Assembly: GCF_000220505.1 (NCBI RefSeq)
Contig: NZ_AFPJ01000007.1
Location: 124,001-188,000, forward strand
Reading direction: 5' to 3'
Length of the DNA stretch: 64,000 nucleotides
Source: Microbulbifer agarilyticus S89
Lineage (GTDB): Bacteria > Pseudomonadota > Gammaproteobacteria > Pseudomonadales > Cellvibrionaceae
The notes beneath the pieces were generated by a model, which was not told the origin of the DNA, did not search any database, and saw nothing but the letters and a program-made list of their open reading frames with translations. This document shows, in pieces, positions 63,602 through 64,000 of the stretch. The first letter of the stretch is position 1. Every line of letters begins with the position of its first letter. The position numbers and the translations under genes are program-made.

Positions 63602-63681
63602 GGCTAACGAAGCGATAGCGCAGCGCAGCGCATAAATTACACCGAAAGACTGCTGCCCAAATTCATAGCTTTGTTATATGC
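63602..63681 (-). other. Candidate integron attC site (cassette recombination site)
   Basis: Reading the minus strand, GCATATAACAAAGC (63681-63668) opens and GCTTCGTTAGCC (63613-63602) closes an 80-base stretch. Nine of eleven outer positions pair imperfectly, as in attC stems. Inner GCAGC and GCTGC can pair too. The TAA stop of the upstream gene is inside the first arm, and a new gene starts 60 bases after the second, as in cassette arrays. The final core reads GTTAGCC where GTTRRRY is expected, one mismatch. Confidence 0.45.
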
Positions 63682-64000
63682 TTTTCTCCTGCAGTTCAGC
63701 CAAATACAATTCAAACTGCTCGCCTGGTTCAGTACCATACACTTTTTTGAATGCCTTACCAAAATTGGAACCAGACTCCAATTCGCTGATTAAATCCTTG
63801 CCCCCCTTTGGGTGCAAATACTCATAAAACATTGACGCCTGGCGATAGTCCATGTGCTGCTGATACCATGCATCAGTTGATGCTTGATAGCTTAACGGCC
63901 ACCTGGTTTTGTAAAATTCTCCGTGACCTCTAGTTAAAATAAACCTTCCCGACAGCATCAAATCCGCGGCCTCTGCCTCTGAAACTTTACTAGCACCGCC
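63674..64000 (-). CDS. C-terminal part of a peptidase-MA-like protein (runs off window edge)
   Basis: The frame is open to the last base. The visible 109 residues contain YRQASMFYEYLHPKGGKDLI and NFGKAFKKVYGTEPGEQFEL, which match the C-terminal pattern of gluzincin-type peptidase MA proteins, where an aligned helical segment follows the HExxH site. The zinc motif itself would be upstream, outside the window. The stop codon lies in the first arm of the attC-like site. Confidence 0.55.
   Translation of the reverse strand, partial: GGASKVSEAEAADLMLSGRFILTRGHGEFYKTRWPLSYQASTDAWYQQHMDYRQASMFYEYLHPKGGKDLISELESGSNFGKAFKKVYGTEPGEQFELYLAELQEKSI

Overview
The window reads as a chromosome segment from a marine-type gammaproteobacterium. 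A Cellvibrionales organism such as Microbulbifer is my best guess, from protein character, moderate-to-high GC and gene order; this is inference, not a database result. Most of it is core housekeeping DNA with accessory patches, and it opens inside an ETF-ubiquinone oxidoreductase gene and closes inside an unfinished minus-strand gene.

Layout. 1-6.5 kb: end of the ETF-QO gene, then a minus-strand lipoprotein/TonB-dependent receptor pair with a Pho-box-like element upstream. 6.5-11.3 kb: DUF1285 protein, TetR regulator, TesB thioesterase, tRNA-Pro, an exported HExxH peptidase, a gene-free stretch with a minus-strand terminator (candidate small RNA), then tRNA-Cys and tRNA-Leu. 11.4-14.6 kb: DUF1254/DUF1214 protein, serine hydrolase and exported HNH nuclease, lying between the tRNAs and pgsA. 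14.7-18 kb: pgsA, uvrC, uvrY/gacA. 18.4-27.1 kb: envelope cluster murB, kdsB, lpxK, msbA, exbD, exbB, comEC. 27.6-34.8 kb: porin, M16 peptidase, DUF6445 protein, OsmC-YcaO fusion. 34.9-36.1 kb: AT-rich acyltransferase gene, likely acquired. 36.6-44.1 kb: oligopeptidase B-like S9 lipoprotein, large exported subtilase, DbpA helicase. 44.2-48.4 kb: ABC transporter operon with an AttH-like lipoprotein. 48.5-54.4 kb: ZIP-like membrane protein, DTW-domain protein, small barrel-like protein, GNAT, orphan MCE/PqiC pair, cytochrome b561, M14-type amidohydrolase. 54.4-59.1 kb: DNA polymerase II with a LexA box, then an AraC membrane sensor and a DUF2306 protein. 59.2-64 kb: PD40 protein, Sel1 protein, a decayed second PD40 copy, a lipoprotein with seven charged heptads, an isochorismatase-fold hydrolase and the end of a peptidase-MA-like gene. 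The junction between the last two looks like an integron attC site.

How the genes work together. The 18-27 kb cluster makes and exports lipid A-Kdo precursors (LpxK, KdsB, MsbA), starts peptidoglycan precursor synthesis (MurB) and energises outer-membrane uptake (ExbBD), which could serve the TonB receptor at 1.7-4.4 kb. uvrY and uvrC keep the neighbourhood seen in enterics and pseudomonads, but the tRNA-Cys/tRNA-Leu genes that normally follow pgsA are inverted and separated from it by three accessory genes. The least explained items are the terminator-ended intergenic transcript at 10.6-10.85 kb, two arrays of related 13-bp tandem repeats beside comEC and murB, the attC-like junction at 63.6 kb, and the putatively phosphate-controlled lipoprotein/receptor pair.
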